This document shows, one piece after another, positions 11,165 through 22,016 of a stretch of 64,000 bases of DNA. Position numbers and translations under genes: made by a program. Position 1 is the stretch's first letter; every line of letters begins with the position of its first letter. The notes below the pieces were generated by a model. It was not told the origin of the DNA, did no database searches, and worked only from the letters and a program-made list of their open reading frames with translations. The DNA is from Xylocopa sonorina (lineage: Eukaryota > Arthropoda > Insecta > Hymenoptera > Apidae), in NCBI RefSeq assembly GCF_050948175.1, contig NC_135198.1, positions 10,677,001 through 10,741,000 of the forward strand. Direction: 5' to 3'.

Positions 11165-13274
11165 CCGAAACGAGCGGGTTCGAGCGCGGTGGAATCGTCG
11201 TTCCGTCGCAGGGCGGGCCTCGTAATGGCAATTCGGGGAGGGCATAAATGGCGAACGAAGGTGGGCGACAGGTAAAGTATAATGGCAAATAAGCGTGATT
11301 ATTTTCGAAATGAAATGGTGGCCCGGAGGCGGCCCAGGCTGGCTTATTTACATTTGGGGTCAAGAGCCTACAAAGGAAGCTGTAATTATGAGATGAAAGC
11401 ATCCCCCTCCCGCTGGCCCTTGGCACGAACGTAGAATAACCCTCCGCACGCGGTACCTATAGATCTGAAAGAGAGAAATACGCGGCATTCAAACTTTTTC
11501 GGCGTTTCATCCCGTCCAATTACTCGTTACACACTGAACCGTTCCTTTGCCTTGGCCCTAATCAATTAGTCTCGCGGCGATCGTTTCTTCCTTCCCCGTT
11601 TCGCCTCCCCCTTTATATCTACGGCGCAGGGGAAAAACGAACCAGGAAATGCACAAATGATATTATGATGCCGCCGGTTCGCCTTCGCATGATAGTTAAT
11701 TTAAATATGGCGAATCGTAAAGGGAAACAACCCGCGGCTGAACGCTTGAGAACCAGCTTTCGCAAGATTTAACCGACCAGTTTTTCAACCGGCACCGGTT
11801 CACATATTCCCGAGGCGAACCCCCCAGAATCGATAGAATCTAAGGGCGGTACATAGGGAAGAGGATAAAAGAGGGCGGAAGACGCGAATCTCATTAGCAG
11901 TTCGCAGGACCGCGCCACGTTCGACTGGAACTTTGTCTTCCGGTGTTATTAGAAGAAACCAGTACGGTCGCGTCAATCGATATTTAATTAAACGCGAATT
12001 TACATAAAAGTTCGACGGGCAAGAAAGGATAGGGGCGGCGGCATAATTAGGGATAATCTTTTCCCATTTATCTTCTAAGCGTTTCGGATGTACATTGTTA
12101 ATTACGGCTGACAGTAACGAAGAGAGCCCCACTTAATCGAGCACGGAGTTTCGCCACCGCGACCACCACCACCGCCACGTTCTTCCCGGCTTTCTTTCCC
12201 TTTGATCCTTTGTCCCTCCGTTCTGGCTGCTGCCGACGCTGCTCTAGCTACCTCAATATTTATCCTTCCAGACGCTACGAGCCAGTTGGAAACGTTTTTA
12301 TCGCTACCCCGCGGTCAACGGCGCGGCACAAAGGGAGGCACCCACTCGACGTCGTGTAAACCGGCTGTGAATTAAGTGGCCGAGGTAAATTGTACGACGA
12401 AACGTTAACATTGAGGAGACGTCGAGCCGAGAGTCAGACATCGAGCGGTACGAGGTAGACGAGACGCGTCTTCAACTCTTCGTGTCTCTACTAACGTAAA
12501 CGCTAGCAAACAGTTCTTCCGCGTTCTACGCAGATTAGTAACTCGAAGGGACATTTTCTTCGAATCCGATTCCAATCTGTTTCTCGACTGTTTCGAAACG
12601 AAACTAGAACGAATACTAGACGAAACGCTAGGAAGAGATTAAGGAGATATGAACGTACGAGTCAGACGCTCGCAGGAGTAAAAGGAAATCGGGGATCGGA
12701 ACGAAATATGAAGAGGCACTTGGTGGCTCTGTTTGGGAATCGATTCTACTCGAAAAATGATAACGCGGTGTGATAATGGCACGAGTATTCCCAATCCTGG
12801 TGGTGCGACAATGGAGAGCTGTTGCGAATTAAATGGATAAACTCGTTTGACCTACTGATGGTTTTGTCAGTCTGACGAGCTACTTGATACCCGTGTTCCG
12901 TTCAATAACGGAGGATCCGCTTTCAAAGAATATTCGTGGAATAAAAGCGTTAATAATTTTGGAACAATGACGGATATCGATCGATCCAGAGGACAACGGG
13001 ATGCGAATATTCGCTATTCATCATCGCAACGGCTACTTTAATATCCGCAGGGAAGATCGAGTTGAGTGAAGTTGAGTTGTCGGCTGAATGAAATTGCGGC
13101 CAAACGTCTCGTTGCTAGGAAGATTAGCTGCTATAGACTGCTGTTTTCGCTCGTCGTTACTCTGTCCTCCATCAGGAGGAACTCTGCTTTGTATTCAGGA
13201 AACGTTAACAGTTTTCGGGACGCGGCGCGAGTAGGGGTTAAGTAAAGGCGGTTTAAATAACCGAGCAAACAGAA
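11165..13274. other. No gene recognised
   Basis: No supported coding frame; the longest is 110 codons on the minus strand (11800-12132), without splice support. A short CCA/CCG triplet tract lies near 12161-12178. Confidence 0.4.
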
Positions 13275-13285
13275 TGAGTCACGTG
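13275..13285. promoter_or_regulatory. Overlapping AP-1 and E-box site
   Basis: TGAGTCA (13275-13281), a perfect AP-1 site, overlaps CACGTG (13280-13285), a bHLH E-box. The combined TGAGTCACGTG includes TCACGTG, the core of MiT/TFE-type elements. Regulatory use is inferred. Confidence 0.3.
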
Positions 13286-13496
13286 CAACTTCCAAGGGGG
13301 TTGAGGGGGGTGGCTGCGTCGATATATTTCCGTTTATAGGAAGCTTTACTTTAAGGGTTACTCTCTCTCGGCAAACTCCGGCTTAATTGGAGTACCTTTC
13401 GTCCCGCGTCCCGTTAACAGTAACCATGTATCAGGTCGCGGATCTTTTTAATCAAGCCACGACCGCTATCGCGACTTTGTTGCGCCAAAAATTGAA

Positions 13497-14392
13497 ATGC
13501 TGAACACACGGAACACGAGACACGCGTTACCGTTAAACAGCCGAGAAGCTAGTTTATTCAGCAAAAATCCCAAATCCATTTACACGAATGGCAACAGATT
13601 ACTCGGCTCTCGCGCGAAAAAACAGGTAAAGGCGGAGGCAGGGACGACGAGCTTAGAACGGCAATGGGACACGAATAGAGAAGCTTTTACCCGAAATTCG
13701 TCACGTCCCCGTCGTCACAAAGGCGTGGGTGCTGGTCGTCCCGGGCGCACAAAGAACTCCTCTTCGAACGCACTTCTGCGAGAGAAGGCGTCGCATTTGA
13801 AATTCAGCGTGCAGTTTAACCCACGCGCGCGGTGTCACAAGGTTGGAGCCGTCGGCTGGGAACACCTGAGAGGAAGCGAAAGAGTAAACGAGAGGGTGGA
13901 GACCTGCGCGTAACAGTTGGGAGCCGGGCGAAAGTTATCGCCGTACCTGCTAATGGCCCTTTCTATTCGCACGCGTACACACCGCGTACGAGCGCGCGCG
14001 TCTTTCTCCCCTTTCGTCCTTCTCCCTTTTTCGAAACCGGCGAGCTCGCGAGCGAGCGAGCGTTGCCGAGCGACGCGAGCGGAGAGCCGGCGGATAAGAG
14101 GGTGGAAAACAGCGGATTCGAAACGGTGACGCCGATACGAACGACAGAGGAAGAGGAATTGGGGAGGGCCGCGCAGCCGTTTTGTTCCCACCAGTGGGAC
14201 ATCAATATCGCCGCGCCGCGCCAAGTATTCAGAATGCCCTTCAAGAATTTTAATGCGACGGAGAAAGAATTTATTGCGACATAGAATGCGCAGTAATGGC
14301 GGAAATACGTATAAAAGTCGGGAAAAGGGTGCGCATTGTCGCCGTCTAATGGCCTGCCTCGGGCGTCGCACACATTGCCGGCTTGTGTACAC
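13497..14392. other. Stop-poor block open on both strands
   Basis: Several long frames overlap here: plus 13497-13913 (138 codons, true ATG in AAATTGAAATG context), plus 13832-14284 (150), minus 13835-14392 (185) and minus 13963-14373 (136). Being open in so many frames at once points to CpG-rich composition lacking stop triplets rather than to one gene. If any frame is real, the ATG-led one at 13497 is the likeliest, being hydrophilic and rich in Asn, Ser, Arg and Lys. A short GCGA tetranucleotide repeat lies at about 14047-14062. Confidence 0.35.
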
Positions 14393-14394
14393 GC

Positions 14395-14417
14395 ACCACC
14401 ACCACCGCCGCCACCGT
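14395..14417. repeat. (ACC/GCC)n triplet tract
   Basis: Imperfect ACC and GCC triplets, followed at about 14438-14457 by CTG-type triplets (tgctgctgctactgctgc). In one plus frame this reads as threonine then leucine runs that mimic a signal peptide; I regard that as a by-product of the repeat. Confidence 0.7.
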
Positions 14418-15970
14418 CATTGCTACCCCTTTCGTCTTGCTGCTGCTACTGCTGCGGCAGTGCCGTCCCATGAAGGGCACCCGGAGGAACGGTGACATTT
14501 TAACAATTCACCGGTACCTGGCCAACTTTCCACGCCCGCGTCTAACTTTTTCCTGCGGTTCTTCCTTTTTTACTTTCTACCTGTTCCTTTCCCTCTTCCT
14601 CTCTTTTTCCTTCGAGAAGGTAGGAAAAGGGAGTGGTGGAAATTTAGACGGCGTGAATTCTTCATGGTTGCGTCATTGCGTACATAACCGGGCAGATGAA
14701 CTCGATTCCAGCGGTGGTAACTCGACGCCAGGAGTCGTTAGGGTGTTTTTAAGGTGGTTTCGAGTTTCCTGGTTTTAGCGACGGGATAGAGGGGTTGAAA
14801 TTAATTTTCTTTTCTGCGATCAGGTTCTTTCTTACCCTGTCTCCGACGTTTAGTATCTCTTTTCATCCCCACGGGAAGGTGGAACACGGAGTTTCCTCGG
14901 TAATTAATTTAATATAAAACATTCAATTAGCAAAGAGTTTCGTAGCCTTTTTGCGCGTTGTACTTCTTCTCGTAACCATCAGTAATATCGTTCCGGTAAA
15001 ACAGTCTCGCTTTTTAGTTACCTACTTGCATAATGACCGTAAACCCCGAAAAGTTGGACCGTCAGGTTAGGCAGACTCGCGAAACAGCTTAGGTGGTAAA
15101 ATTCGTCGCCAAGGGTCCCCGGTTTCAAGAACTCTGACCTGCATTTAGGGGGTTGCCGAGCCAAGAAATAAGCGTGGATGCCACCGACCCACCCCCTTCC
15201 GCGTGTTTCCGGCCTTTCTCAGCCCCTCTCAATTTTGCCGTCTCTTAGCATCTCTTTCGAGGCGATTCAAGGGTGTCTCGGCGAGAAGTGCGCCATTAAA
15301 ATAGATCAACTGCGATCTCAATTGGAAGAGGCGATGGAAAAAAGGGTCGTCGCGCTTTCTTAACCCCTCTCAGAGGTCGCTTAACGCGTAATACAGACCC
15401 GCCATTGTGTCGAGGCTCGTTGAATAAATACTTTTCTTCTTCGAACGGTGTTACCTCTCGTTGACAGACGAGTGGAAAGGTTCGCTTCGCCGGTGATCGA
15501 GAAACGTCCGTGAAATAAATCCGAGGAGCGTCGATCTTGGACCGTTTCGCTCGCATCTCGATTTCTATCCGAGCACGACCCGTGGGGATCCACGTTTCGC
15601 TGGCAATTATTTTCTGAATAATTAGTCCGCCGATAATGGAAATACCATTAGCTCGTTACCAATCGGAGTATAAATGGATGGTCGTCCGTTTCTTTCAAAT
15701 TTTATACACCGATGAAAGGAAGGGAGGAAGCTTTTACAAATGAAGCTTATCGAATTAAAATGACCGCCATAATAGGGCAACTGCTTATAATAAGATTAAT
15801 AATGAAAAATGTCTATATAAAGTTAAGGAGAGGGAATGCAATTATTCGAGGAGAATGAAACTTGTAAGTGATAATATAATGGGTGGCAGGAAAAAATGTG
15901 TCTGCCGAAAGATGGCGTAAAAGAGGGAACTTAACTTCATTTTTAAGATGGTTCCCCGCGACACTTTCAG
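14418..15970. other. No gene recognised
   Basis: Non-coding by inspection. The last 200 bases are AT-rich and end in a splice-acceptor-like CACTTTCAG at 15962-15970, directly before the candidate exon at 15971. Confidence 0.4.
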
Positions 15971-16186
15971 GGAACTTTGTTAATATCATTGCCGCGCGAT
16001 ATCATCATCGATACAGTACCAGGGCCTTTGAAGATCAGCCGTGACAACGGCGCCGTCGATGATAAAGCTCGCCTTAGCGGCGTGACCATTAGTGGCAACG
16101 GCTTTTCATTCGAGAAAAGTTTACTTTCCCCGAGCGTGAGCGATCACATCGCGAGCGAACTTCCTGACAGCGTCTTATATACACAG
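15971..16186 (+). CDS. Candidate internal coding exon, 72 codons
   Basis: A frame of exactly 72 codons lies between an acceptor-like CTTTCAG (ending at 15970) and a donor CAG|GTAACG (GT at 16187-16188), phase 0 at both ends. Reading past the donor meets TAA within five codons. About 65 percent of codons begin with a purine, a coding-like bias, and no other long frame overlaps it, unlike most open frames here. The peptide is balanced: a hydrophobic start (LLISLPRDIIID), a Gly/Asn segment (VTISGNGFSFEK), then an acidic and Ser-rich end (SELPDSVLYTQ). I do not recognise the domain. No partner exon in a compatible phase was found nearby, so it may belong to a gene with large introns or be a chance coincidence of open frame and splice motifs. 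Confidence 0.35.
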
Positions 16187-16245
16187 GTAACGTTGCATTA
16201 ACGGCAAATGGCCGTAAGAACATTGATGGCCTCCACCTATTTCTG

Positions 16246-16265
16246 GCTCGCTAATTATAGCGAGC
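16246..16265. other. 7-bp hairpin with AATTAT loop
   Basis: Arms GCTCGCT (16246-16252) and AGCGAGC (16259-16265) are perfectly complementary around a 6-base loop that includes part of a TAATTA homeodomain core. About one to four such short hairpins are expected by chance in a window this size. Confidence 0.5.
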
Positions 16266-17064
16266 GCAGGGCCCCGTGCAACGTTCAATTTCGCGCACGG
16301 TTGTGACCCATAAATTACCCTAATAATTCCATTTTCTCTCTCCATCTTACGCTATCCTTGGCTCCCTTTACACGGTGCACTCTGTCACTACCCCTGCCAT
16401 CCACTTTTTCCATCGAGCGTGCGTTGTTTCCGCGTAGAAAAACCGGAGAATTGCAATTCCGTCGAATGGCACCCGTTCGCTTTCCTTTCGCCAAGCTTTT
16501 CTTAACAGGGGCGCGCTCTTTGTCTCGCATCGAGACCCCTGTTATTATTTTCGATGCGAGCACCTACATATATCTATTTGCATTTCATTTGCGAATTCCC
16601 TTAACGTCCATTCGATTACCATGGTACACGGATTCCCGGACAACAAATTAAATTCAAACGCACGAACGTTTTCAGCGTAAATTGCATTAACCGACCCGTC
16701 TTTGTCGCTATTATTTTCGCCTGGATCCTTTCTGCCCTTTGTGCCGGTAGCTGCACATTGTTCCGTAACTGTTCCGATGTAAATTAGCTCGGAAGCGATG
16801 TTTAACGTGGAATATCGTCAGGCAATGGGCTTTTGTTAAATATAAATAAGCCCGGAATCAAATTATGCGCAAACCAATTGTGAACGTTACCGAGGCGTAG
16901 GCCTCGGTTAAACGCGCGGCTAGACAGCGGAGAATCCATTGCCACCTATTCATTAAACAAATATGATTTTTTATCAACTTTAATATAGACACCCTCGTAG
17001 CTCCCAGAGTTACAGCTTTATTACATTTCGCCCGATGCACAGCGTGCCTGCAACCCCTTTGAAA
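16266..17064. other. No gene recognised
   Basis: No supported gene. Open frames occur on both strands at 16315-16651 without splice support. Confidence 0.4.
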
Positions 17065-17081
17065 CCTCGCAGGTACCTCAG

Positions 17082-17123
17082 CGAGGATTTTGGAATGTCT
17101 CGCGACATTACTGAAAATCCTCG
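17082..17123. other. Compound stem-loop
   Basis: The outer stem pairs CGAGGATTTT (17082-17091) with AAAATCCTCG (17114-17123), 10 bp and perfect. After a small asymmetric internal loop, an inner stem pairs AATGTC (17094-17099) with GACATT (17104-17109) around a TCGC tetraloop. CAGC (17079-17082) and GCTG (17128-17131) could extend the base after a bulge. A competing pairing exists between CCTCGC (17065-17070) and GCGAGG (17081-17086). It lies inside an open frame (17035-17394 plus) I do not otherwise support. It is short for an animal pre-miRNA and I recognise no known miRNA in it. Confidence 0.5.
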
Positions 17124-17193
17124 AGTTGCTGTAAGAGATTCGTATAGGTGGACATTTCTTACGAATTTCACGATTAATACTCTTATGAATATT

Positions 17194-17206
17194 AAAAAAA
17201 AAAAAA
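17194..17206. repeat. Poly-A run (A13)
   Basis: Thirteen A followed by C and a further short A run. No retroposon body is recognisable upstream. Confidence 0.85.
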
Positions 17207-20200
17207 CAAAAACGAATGAAATTCCTTGTACGTCTGAAGGGATTTGTAGAAGGTTGGGGAAGCACTCGAAATGCGTCTGGTATCACTCGAAAGGGCTCAA
17301 CGAAGGGGTGTTACATCCATTTTCTCTATTTATTCCGAAATTCCCATGTATGTGCAATGCGGCCCCTTCGATCCCCCGCGTAACCTCGAGTTAAAGGACC
17401 CCCGGAGCGAAATTCTGCCGCGACTTTGATCTCGTCGGGGCGCAACCCGGACGGGCTGTGTACACGTATATCGTTCCCGCGTCCTTTGTACGAATAAAAC
17501 GCGAGCGTACGCGCGGGAAAACGCGTTTCCCGCGACGCGTCCCCGACGATAATGCGGCGTTCACATCGCCGCGGAACGCCCGGCCATCTACGCCATCCCG
17601 TCGCCAAGCGGTGGCGGGCGAATTTCCGCCGAGATTTGCATATCAACCTGGTGCCAGGCATTTACTAAAAATCCCCGGCCATTGTAAACATTACGATCAA
17701 AATTTCGTGTTCGTTTTTAGTCCGCGGCAGACCTCGCAGGCTTATCGCGCGGAATAACTTTCGCGCGACCCCTCTGCGCACCCCTTATCGGGTATATTTT
17801 TTGTTGCTCTTTTCCCCCAGTATTATATTTCGTTGGGGAACGCGGTTTCACAACGTTTCCTAGACGCAATATCGTGTTTGCGCCTTGATAGAATAATAGA
17901 TACAGCGCTCGCGTTTAAAGCGGCTCGCTGGGAACGGGTGTCGTTATCGTTCCGCGTTCGTTGCGGCCAGTGATTAATTCGTACCGCAAATTGTAACAAA
18001 CCAATGTTTTATATTATTGTTTACTCGGTGACGCGAATTATTCTGCACGATCCGAAATTGGCGGTACAATTGCCAATTACAGATAGGAATGTCAAAATAA
18101 TTGTTTTCATCAGTTTCCCTTGTAGGCTGCGATTTGTTTTCGCGAATGGTCTCCGCGATTCGGGGCTGGCGTTGATCGCAAAAATTCGCCACTGGGTCGG
18201 ATGTACCTCGTTGCTGTTTAGAAATATAAAAATGTGCCGCGATATCGGGTCTCCCCTGGCAAAACCACCCCTTTTTGCGCGCGTAACGATTTTCAGTTGG
18301 CCCATCGTGTCAATTTCCAGAGGAGGGACGTGGAGTACCGCGGATACGTTATTCACGACACTCGAATAATTCCCGTAGCCACTCGAAACCCGGGGTCACC
18401 CCATTTCCCGAATAAATACCGGGAGGCTCGGCGGCGCGGGTCCCCGCCGGTTTTCCGGCTCGATCGAATTCCAGCGTCCGTTTGATCTCGTTGTGAACGG
18501 GCCAGAAAGGAAGACGTAATGCGACGCCGCCGCGGTGCGTGACGTAAAATACGAAAACCTTTTGAAGTTCGAGGGTGAAGGGTCGGCGAAATTGAAGCGA
18601 TCGGCATGTGTTCCACGATGATACGTATTTCCTTTATTGGCGGGCGACCAGCTTGCGACGAGTATCGTCGATCTTCGTTAATTAGTATCGGCCCCGGTTG
18701 GACCGCGCCGTTGGAAAATGCCGATTGTGGCTGCTCCTCTTCATCACCGACAGCGATGTTCGATAATTGTCTATCTTCGACTGTACTTTATATACGTGGC
18801 TTTAACGAATTTCTCTTTTTAATTCCGTCGGTCGTTGCGTGCTCCGATATTTCCCATTAAAATGGACACTTTCACGTTTCTAGGGGTACAGAGGTGGCTC
18901 GTAAGATTGGACACGATTCGAGGTATTGTTAGAGTGGACGCAACTGCGGACGAGTAACAGCGTCAGTGTTCTGCGATGTTGAGCGGAGACTGCACGGTTA
19001 AGGATTAGAAAGAGTCCACCACGGTGTTTCGATGCAAAACGTGGAACGTACAAAGGGGATTTAATCGTTCCTTTAAATTCGGGTACACGTTCGTGGAGAC
19101 TGCGAGCCGCATAGAAATCGCTCGCCGGCGAGGCGCACAATATGACGCGCGCGCGGCGCTTTCTGCGTTTCGCCGCGTTACATCCGCGTGTTTAGCGTTT
19201 AATTAAATTATTTTGGAGGTTACCTTCATATTCACTTCCGCGGAATGTGATTAAATTATGTTCCACGGCTGTTTCTGAAACGTCGTAATTTATTTAGTGT
19301 ATTCACATGAGCAACAATATTCATCCGCGGGATAACAAGCCGTCGGAGAGTCCCGCGGCTCGTTCCTTCCTCCTCCCCGTCACGCCGTCTCTGTCTCTCT
19401 GTCCCGCTTCACTTTTGCTCTGAATTAATTTCACGTAAGTTTAACCTCCGCCGTCGGTTTTCAACACCGCGAACGCTTTGCTGCGCCTTTTGTGCATCGA
19501 ACTTTCGCGTTCCCGTGCTGCGAACTCGCGAACACAACCCCGTCAAGACAATCCCTGCGACTCCGTAACAACGAGCAATGTTTGCATCTTACCGATACAC
19601 CGTACCCTCCGCAGTCGGAATAATATTTTACGCGCGGTACGAAAATATTTGATCAACTCCCGAGAAGAGAATAATTAATTGCGATACACAGCTAACATGT
19701 TTACTGGTAACGATCGCTTGCATCATTATAATTGTTGCATTGTAATAATTAGTTACCGTATCGTTATACACGATCATCGGCTATTAAATTAAATTGAATC
19801 GAATTTTATCAATGGTAGATATGCGATACACATAATAGTTCTATCTACGCGGATGCAATTGTTACAATCTGTATGATAAAATATTCGGAACAGTGTTCCA
19901 TCTGATAGCGAGTTCCAGAGATTCCGCGTGTACTTCCTAATTTCTTCTCTTTGGAAGTTCTAATTTGTCCTCGCATTAACGGTACCCGCTATTTCCGCGG
20001 TGAATTAACGCCCCTGCCCCGGGAACTTTCGCGAAAGGTTACGGGCACATTAGCGAATGCAGCGGATGAGAGATTTTTGGCTGGCCCCGGGAATTTTGCA
20101 TACACCCGGCGGAACTTCGCCGCGTCGCGTCTCTAATTTCCGGAGAAACAGGCGCAGAAATCCCACCGCGGCGTCCGCCGGCAAACGCGAGTACTCGCAC

Positions 20201-21995
20201 GGGATTACTTTGATCGCGATCGACCAGCGGACGGGAGGTAGAAAGAATCGTCGAGCATTCCAACTTCTAATTAGAGTCTAACCCGTGGGAACTCCCTGGA
20301 GCTCCGCTGGCAATAGTATTCCACCTTCCTCAGCTTAACCGTCTTAACAAACGATTTTGGAATCTCGAAGAAAAGCTTTTACCGCTTCTTTTGCATCCGC
20401 GCGATTCTATTTTACCGAACTTCAAACGTTTAACCGTGGTCTCTTTTTTTTCTAGCTCGCAATGTTAATCCGGCAACCGGGACATTTTGGTCCTGTTTCG
20501 AGCAGACTGAACCAGCTCTTAAAGCCACCTCAATCCATGTCACAAATCTCGCTTTACTTCGCAGAGATAGGTCCTGGCTAAAAACAGCTCGTCAGACTAT
20601 ACTTGGGAACGCCGAGGACGCCAAGATTGACACTGGAACTTTTCTGCCCGTAACAGCGCGGAATTAATCAGCGTCATTAAACTTTCGAGTCATTTCTCTC
20701 GCAATCGGTTCCGCTCGCAAGTCTCCAGACTCACTCCAGCCCAAGGAGGGCACGGTGGGTAGTATCGTTCGCTTGAAAAACTCGGAACGCCGGCGACGAT
20801 TCGAATTCAGTCCCGTCTCGAGTGGTTAATCGTTCGAGTTAAGCGTCCATCGTGGCGCGCCATTTCTACGCTGCTTCCCATTGTTTACGGGGCCGTGGAA
20901 GGTGCTCGAGACGTGGACGAGGATCGTGTCGCGGAGGAATCATTGCTCGCGGGGACCACGCGGGGTGGTGGCTCAGCGTCTTCCGGTTTGGCGTCCGCGC
21001 CCGTGCGAGGGAAGAAGCGTCTAAACGGTCGAGCAAGCGTCTCGTCGATGGCCGTTCGGACGGATAAAGGCCACGGTCGATCAGACGTCGCCCAATCGTA
21101 GACATAAAGTTGCGTGGCTCGACGAATCGGGAGCAATAGCTCGCTGTGGGCGCGATCAATTCGCCGGAATGTTAGGGTAAATGGCGGGTGAATAGCCGGT
21201 GGCTCGACGCACGCCACGGGTCGGGGCCATAGAAACGGATTATAGGCATCGACGAGCGTAGCTCGACGGTGGTTGGTGCGTCGTGTGCCGGCGTCACGCG
21301 TAATTGCAATAAATTTTTCAAGCAGTTCTCGGTTAGACGGCGTTTCGATGGTGCAGAGGATGGGTGAGGTGGCTCGAATAGGGGTGGCTCCTTAGAAACG
21401 ATAGCTCGAGCGAAAGAAGGATGAAACCGCGGGCTGACATTGAAAGTATTTACGATTATTTGCCGGGCATTAAAGAGGGTGAGTAGTTACGGCGGACGTG
21501 GAGCCAGACGCAGCGGCTTTTGCCTGCTCGGCCTCATTTAGACGACAGAGCGCCGCGGCGGTGGGCGAAACCGGAGGGAGGAAGAAAGGAGCGGCGAAGA
21601 AGGTATACGGTGGCGTGCGGCCGACTCGTTTCAACGGTGATGCTCTCTTCCTCTCCTCGTAGCCGCGAACCACGTCTGAAAAGACCTTTATCTGTTGTGT
21701 ATTTTCCAGTGAATTAAGTTTCTTGCCTTCTGCTGGCCAAGTTTATATGTTTTGCGGGGAAGATAGCGGCCCGTTCATCCACTCGGTAGACGCGAAGCCA
21801 AGGGCTGACCGGGTCTGCCTAGGACTTTTCTTCGCTTCGAACGGGAGACACGCCGGAGGAGCTCGAAAGGGGATTTGTGGGCTGGGTGGTTTTTGTTTGC
21901 GTCACTGCGCAATATCCAGCCACCGGCTTAACCGTATCTTCTCCTTCTTCTTCTTTCAACCTCGTCCTTCTTCGTTCCTCTTCTGGTCCTCATTC
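17207..21995. other. No gene recognised; one small palindrome
   Basis: No supported gene. Frames of 110-121 codons on both strands at 18004-18369 overlap each other and cancel out as evidence. A 13-bp palindrome GGAACAGTGTTCC lies at 19887-19899. An AT-rich stretch spans about 19680-19900. The stretch 20850-21220 is open in several frames on both strands, as expected of CpG-rich DNA. From about 21940 the plus strand becomes strongly pyrimidine-rich (TTC/CTT triplets). Confidence 0.4.
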
Positions 21996-22016
21996 TCGTC
22001 GTCGTCGTCGTCGTCG
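21996..22016. repeat. (TCG)7 microsatellite
   Basis: Seven perfect TCG triplets within a longer pyrimidine-rich stretch (about 21940-22060). Frames crossing it read as serine or arginine runs; I find no independent coding support. Confidence 0.9.

Noticed and set aside
14383..14778. Leucine-rich N-terminus resembling a signal peptide
   Set aside because: The leucine and threonine runs are translations of ACC and CTG triplet repeats, and the start codon is not ATG.
18004..18369. Overlapping plus and minus frames of 121 and 111 codons
   Set aside because: Equally protein-like on both strands, with no start, splice or motif evidence favouring either.
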